Both the position numbers and the translations under genes were made by a program. From Polynucleobacter sp. JS-JIR-II-50 (GTDB lineage Bacteria; Pseudomonadota; Gammaproteobacteria; Burkholderiales; Burkholderiaceae), in assembly GCF_018687895.1 (NCBI RefSeq), contig NZ_CP061307.1:868001-932000 (forward strand): a stretch of DNA of 64,000 bases, written 5' to 3'. The notes below the pieces were generated by a model. It saw nothing but the letters and a program-made list of their open reading frames with translations. It was not told the origin of the DNA and ran no database searches. Below, one piece after another: positions 60,276 through 64,000 of the stretch (its first letter is position 1; every line of letters begins with the position of its first letter).

Positions 60276-63200
60276 TTATGTGTTGATTGTTTCAGAACAT
60301 GCTTGCGCAAAGGTTGCGAGGATCTCGTCTTTGCTTAAACCTTTTTTCTTGAGATCTTTTAATATTTCCTGTGAGAGTTCCTTTAGTTTGGGAATCTTTT
60401 CAGTTGAAATATCGAAACTGTCAGATATTGTTTGGTTTTTTGGGTCAGCATAAACAAAAGAAAACGAATTTCGTTTTGAGTTTTTATCTCTTAATGAGCT
60501 AAGGGACTCAATTTTTCTGAATGTATTGCAGATGATGCCAAGGGCATTAATGGCAGCCTCCTGGTCTCTGTCTACCCAATCCTTTGGATTTTTATTAATA
60601 GTTGTAGAGAGAAGACCCTCTAACCCTTCGTCATCACCCTTATAAACTGAGAGTCTAGCCACAAAAGCATCAACTCCAAAATCTCCTGATATCCCCTTAA
60701 TAGTTTCTGCCCGATCATTTAGCTTTCCAATTTCGCCTTGATGATCCAAGGCTTTATTCAGAATTCCTCTAAATTTAGAGAGCATCTGCGGATATGCATT
60801 CTGTAATTCTTTAGTAAGAGATGAGATGACCTCAACTAAATCTAAGTCATTTTTAGGATTCAGAAGGCTTGGAAGATCTGAGAATAGAACTTTATGAGGG
60901 TCATTTGCTTTAAGCATTGCCATTCTCAGTTTTTGAGCATCTGCCGAAACCGTATTGGTTCGTTTTGTCCAGCCAGGCAGTGTTGCTACTAAGTTCACTA
61001 AGCCCCGTGCGGATTCAAGAGGGCTTGCAATAACTTGTTTACCAAGGCTTTTCTCAAGTGATGCGCTGAGTGATTTGAGTAATACTTCTCGCTCTTTGCC
61101 GATTTCGACAAACTTGAAGGCTACGCGATTAGCATCTTGCATCCACTCATCAAGGTAAGCTTCCGTTAAATCGGGAATAAATGTATTTTCTATATAAAGA
61201 CCTAGATGCTGCCTATTTGCCAAGAAATAAATTAGCGCAAAAATAGGGAGGACACCTTTTTTGGCTCCAATAGGAGGGGCCTGCCATACCTCATAAAGCT
61301 TTGCTAGAGATACTGACTCCTTATTTCCCTTGAAGAGTTTGTCTGCAGCTTTCCAAAGCGGGGAAAAGTAGCTCCTAAATCCAGACTTTGAGTCTTGGGT
61401 TGAGAATGTGTAAGAGCCATCAACCCATTGATAGAGTTGATTTGCTTCAATAATGGAGTAGTAAAGTCCCGCATCCGATGAAAACCCTTCGTAGCCAAGT
61501 CTTGGCACGCCATAGTTCCCTAACATCCTATACATAAGCTCTTTACGAGCTTTTACAGAATTACCTGATATAGATTCATGATTAACCAGTTCATTCTGAA
61601 TGTATGGTGTAGAAGGGTAGGTTTCGTCAGCTAGCTTACTGGCGATTGCCGATAGGGTGCTGCGTGTAGATCGATTAATTTCAACGCCATCCTGATACCA
61701 ATCAGCCTTATCAAAAGAGCTCTTTAACTCTTCGCTTAATTCAGATTTAACTGCTGCAACTCTGCTATTAATTTCTTTTCTTGCTACGGCATCACCATCA
61801 AGCTCACGCCTTGTCTTTTGAACGCGCTCAAGAGCGGCAAGCTCCATACCTAACTCATATACCTTTCCAGAATTTGGCGCATAGCCAATAACTACTGGAG
61901 AGTTTTTTGCATTTTCAGACAGGGTCTTAACTAAGTTCTTATTTTGTTTGGCGCTATAGTCTGAGCTCGGAGCCAACAGAATAAATTCACCTGCTGAACC
62001 AGGCTTGGCTGAAAAGTTTCCAAGGTAATTCTCGGCAGATGCTATTTCAATAAGCGCCCTCGAAAACCATCTTAGGCTGCCGGTTAGGTGATAGTGCCTC
62101 TTGGCGACAATTGGATTGAGTTCGGATAATTCTATTAACTGCTTGATGTTGATTTCACCGAGCTCGCTTCTGGCTTCGTTCAGCGCAGAGTCGATGTCAA
62201 AGTCACTTCCTGAATAAATAGCCCAAGAATTTAAATGCTTTCTAAATACAAGAATCGACCAGCTAGCTAAATCTTTAAGCGCAGAACTAATTTCTTTGGT
62301 TGAGGCATTCTCAATACAGGTTTCCAGAATCACATCTTCAGCGGCAAGGCCAGAACCGCTCCTAAACATCTCAATCAGAGCAATGGTTTTGGCTAGTTGA
62401 AGATGAATTTGAGTGCAACCAGGTCTTGATTCTGCGCGCTCGATAGCATCTTTAGCGGCTGCCCATCTGTGGCCATCTGATGAAGCAAGGATAGCTTGCT
62501 CCATGTTTGCGGAAAGATAGTCCCAGTATCTTGCGGGCCCATAAAGAGCTAATTCATCATCTGGCATTAACTTCAAAAAGTCTGCAAACCCCAAGGGCTC
62601 GGCCGAAGCTAGAAATCCAAAAACACTGCGTTCATTCTGGCTAAACCTTTTTCGAGAGATAGGACCTAATAATGCAGCGGTAACTGGATGGAGCGGCCAG
62701 CAATTAATAAAAGAGGTTTTGATATTTGCAGGTGCGTTTGGTCTGCGCTTAATAATTGCATTTGCAACACTGTCTGCAAACTTATCAAAAACCTTTGAAG
62801 CCTTTGGTGGGTTTTTCTTGTTTATTGCTCTTCCAACAAGCTCAATAACCTCATCAGTGCCTGCAACTAGAGGGATATCAATATAGCGGCCTTGAATTTT
62901 TGCCCACTCATCCCGCGCCTCTCTACCAAGTCTTGTTGCATATTGCTCAAAAGCTTGATGAAGTATCCCGACGATAACTAACTTACCATCGCATCTACTT
63001 GCTGCTTCAGCTAACTCTTGGTAGAAGTAAATATCCTCACCAGTTTGTGCGGCTGATTCAAGAAATTTTCCAAGCTCATCGATGATTAAAAGGACGCCAT
63101 CCTTTTTCCTGTTTGTGGCCTCTGTAGTTAGCCGCAAAATAACATCTGCTGCTTTTGATTTTCTGCTAGTAGTCCCTAATGCCTTATCTAATGCTTTGGA

Positions 63201-63593
63201 TATTGCTGAGACAACACTATCTCGTTTGCCAACGACAGGCAGTACTAACCAGCCATCCTTGCTTGAGCCAAATGCCATTTCAATGTCATCGCCAGCCTCA
63301 ATCTTTAATAGTTTTTTAGCTTCAGTTTTGAGTTCTTTGATTGGGGAAACTAGGGAGCCTAAAACAAGTGCTAGTGAAGACTTGCCGCCACCATAGGGGC
63401 CTGTCCATGTAAAAGCTTTCTGTCTTGATTGGTTGAGATGGTGAGCCATGTTTTTAACAAGACTCTTGGCCGTATCTTGACAGATGTAGCCTTGTAATGC
63501 ATCAGTTCTACCTAAGTCAGCTTCGAGATTGACCGAGCGTAAAAATTGCCTGGAAATTGTTACGTTGGAATTTAATTTATCAGTCATATGCAT
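60276..63593 (-). CDS. sspC: SspC-like large P-loop ATPase, DNA phosphorothioation
   Basis: An 1105-residue ATPase. The Walker A motif GPYGGGKSS is at 65-73 and Walker B LLIIDELGK around 168-176; the remaining thousand residues are mostly helical, with a coiled segment near 600 (LAALERVQKTRRELDGDA). It resembles the ATPases SspC and, more remotely, BrxC/PglY of BREX. Its place between a DUF4007 gene and a PAPS reductase gene favours SspC. ATG 63593 overlaps the sspB end by 14 bp; ATG 63587 is an alternative. Confidence 0.75.
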   Translation of the reverse strand: MHMTDKLNSNVTISRQFLRSVNLEADLGRTDALQGYICQDTAKSLVKNMAHHLNQSRQKAFTWTGPYGGGKSSLALVLGSLVSPIKELKTEAKKLLKIEAGDDIEMAFGSSKDGWLVLPVVGKRDSVVSAISKALDKALGTTSRKSKAADVILRLTTEATNRKKDGVLLIIDELGKFLESAAQTGEDIYFYQELAEAASRCDGKLVIVGILHQAFEQYATRLGREARDEWAKIQGRYIDIPLVAGTDEVIELVGRAINKKNPPKASKVFDKFADSVANAIIKRRPNAPANIKTSFINCWPLHPVTAALLGPISRKRFSQNERSVFGFLASAEPLGFADFLKLMPDDELALYGPARYWDYLSANMEQAILASSDGHRWAAAKDAIERAESRPGCTQIHLQLAKTIALIEMFRSGSGLAAEDVILETCIENASTKEISSALKDLASWSILVFRKHLNSWAIYSGSDFDIDSALNEARSELGEINIKQLIELSELNPIVAKRHYHLTGSLRWFSRALIEIASAENYLGNFSAKPGSAGEFILLAPSSDYSAKQNKNLVKTLSENAKNSPVVIGYAPNSGKVYELGMELAALERVQKTRRELDGDAVARKEINSRVAAVKSELSEELKSSFDKADWYQDGVEINRSTRSTLSAIASKLADETYPSTPYIQNELVNHESISGNSVKARKELMYRMLGNYGVPRLGYEGFSSDAGLYYSIIEANQLYQWVDGSYTFSTQDSKSGFRSYFSPLWKAADKLFKGNKESVSLAKLYEVWQAPPIGAKKGVLPIFALIYFLANRQHLGLYIENTFIPDLTEAYLDEWMQDANRVAFKFVEIGKEREVLLKSLSASLEKSLGKQVIASPLESARGLVNLVATLPGWTKRTNTVSADAQKLRMAMLKANDPHKVLFSDLPSLLNPKNDLDLVEVISSLTKELQNAYPQMLSKFRGILNKALDHQGEIGKLNDRAETIKGISGDFGVDAFVARLSVYKGDDEGLEGLLSTTINKNPKDWVDRDQEAAINALGIICNTFRKIESLSSLRDKNSKRNSFSFVYADPKNQTISDSFDISTEKIPKLKELSQEILKDLKKKGLSKDEILATFAQACSETINT

Positions 63594-64000
63594 TTTCCAG
63601 CAACTTATCTTTTTTAACTTGACCTTTAATAACTTGGCGCATGCCTGCAGTATCTGACCATGTAAGTTGATTTTTTGTTATTTCACCCAATGCCTGCACT
63701 CTATCTGCAACGCTTGATTCATCAAGCTTAAATACTCTTCCAGGGGATCCGTATTCATGCGCAATTGCCTCGAAAGAGAGTGTTGTTGTATCGGGGGAGT
63801 ATCTATCCCAAAAGTCGACTAAGCACCAAGCAAAAAGGCTATCGCTTAATGTTTGTTTTGCACCCCTTTTGAATTCAAATTGACCACGTCCAATTTGCTG
63901 AATTAAGGCAAGCTCTCCTAAAACTGTGTCTGAGATTTCCTCAGGGGAGTCGCCTGCTACGCGGGGGACATAGCTTCTTAAGCAGCACTCGATATCTCGC
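63580..64000 (-). CDS. sspB: DUF4007 protein, SspB-like nickase, C-terminal part (cut by window edge)
   Basis: Only the last 139 residues are visible (stop TGA at 63580-63582); the start lies beyond the right edge. The visible part shows PRVAGDSPEEISDTVLGELA, FEFKRGAKQTL, LSFEAIAHEYGSPGRVFKLD and WSDTAGMRQV, which match my memory of the DUF4007 family. SspB, a DUF4007 protein, nicks DNA during single-strand phosphorothioation. The cysteine desulfurase SspA is not in view and may lie further right or be replaced by IscS. Confidence 0.72.
   Translation of the reverse strand, partial: RDIECCLRSYVPRVAGDSPEEISDTVLGELALIQQIGRGQFEFKRGAKQTLSDSLFAWCLVDFWDRYSPDTTTLSFEAIAHEYGSPGRVFKLDESSVADRVQALGEITKNQLTWSDTAGMRQVIKGQVKKDKLLENAYD

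Noticed and set aside
59432..64000. BREX type 4 (BrxP PAPS reductase with BrxC ATPase)
   Set aside because: No PglZ or BrxL gene is visible, and a DUF4007 gene directly upstream fits sspBCD better. BREX cannot be fully excluded without the sequence to the right.
28389..64000. Insertion sequences, transposases or an integrase in the accessory region
   Set aside because: No frame with transposase or recombinase motifs was found in the window.

Overview
The window looks like a chromosomal segment of a free-living betaproteobacterium of the order Burkholderiales. The best fit is a Polynucleobacter-like member of the Burkholderiaceae. The grounds are the pheT-ihfA-merR-tRNA-Pro order, the sucA-odhB-lpdA-zapE order, a sucA leader of the type known from Burkholderiales, a 400-residue TrpS, and the cysS / TPR lipoprotein / cyclophilin / lpxH arrangement. 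The genus call is inference from protein style and gene order; no 16S gene is present.

Part one, bases 1 to about 28,400, is ordinary core genome. It holds translation genes (pheT, trpS, cysS, tilS, tRNA-Pro, tRNA-Ser), nucleoid proteins (ihfA and an H-NS protein), and the complete 2-oxoglutarate dehydrogenase operon with zapE. It also holds lysine and cysteine biosynthesis (dapA, lysC, cysE), envelope assembly (bamC, lpxH), fatty acid synthesis (accA), and folding and modification genes (slyD-like, cyclophilin, a cupin ribosomal oxygenase, trmJ, suhB, alkA). A 56-residue Ala/Pro-rich lipoprotein gene at 15,561-15,731 is easy to miss.

Part two starts directly behind tRNA-Ser(GCU) at 28,294-28,388 and runs to the right edge. 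It is accessory DNA: compact operons of mostly uncharacterised genes, visibly richer in A+T in its last third. From 30.7 to 49.6 kb come a MESH1-like alarmone hydrolase, a Cas4-like nuclease fused to a DEDD exonuclease (DUF2779), HD proteins, a WYL transcription regulator, a membrane-anchored orphan WYL domain, secreted low-complexity repeat proteins, a transglutaminase, a VIT/VWA protein with a MerR regulator, and a SprT-like metalloprotease. From 49.8 to 64 kb comes what looks like a defence island. It has a zinc-finger / coiled-coil / Hsp70 operon, an SF2 helicase / GHKL ATPase / unknown / PLD-nuclease operon, and a convergent set matching the order of phosphorothioation genes sspB-sspC-sspD (the first cut by the window edge).

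Two features tie the accessory region together. A dyad, AGCTCA-N5-TGAGCT, occurs in seven intergenic regions between 30.7 and 53.9 kb. Each copy lies exactly 10 nt before a -10-like hexamer with no recognisable -35 box. One copy sits in front of the WYL regulator gene, and where a divergent gene exists (three sites) a second -10-like hexamer sits at the same distance on the other strand. This resembles promoters read by WYL activators such as PafBC and suggests a WYL-controlled regulon joining nucleases, protease, alarmone hydrolase and the helicase/GHKL/PLD operon. Second, a free-standing RNA at about 33,350-33,468 has its own promoter and terminator and carries the core sequences of an S-box (SAM-I/IV) riboswitch in reduced form, plus a loop-to-3' pseudoknot.

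There is no gene-free stretch above 300 bases. The largest gap, 3,756-4,054, is the sucA promoter and leader. No CRISPR array, insertion sequence, integrase or rRNA gene was seen.
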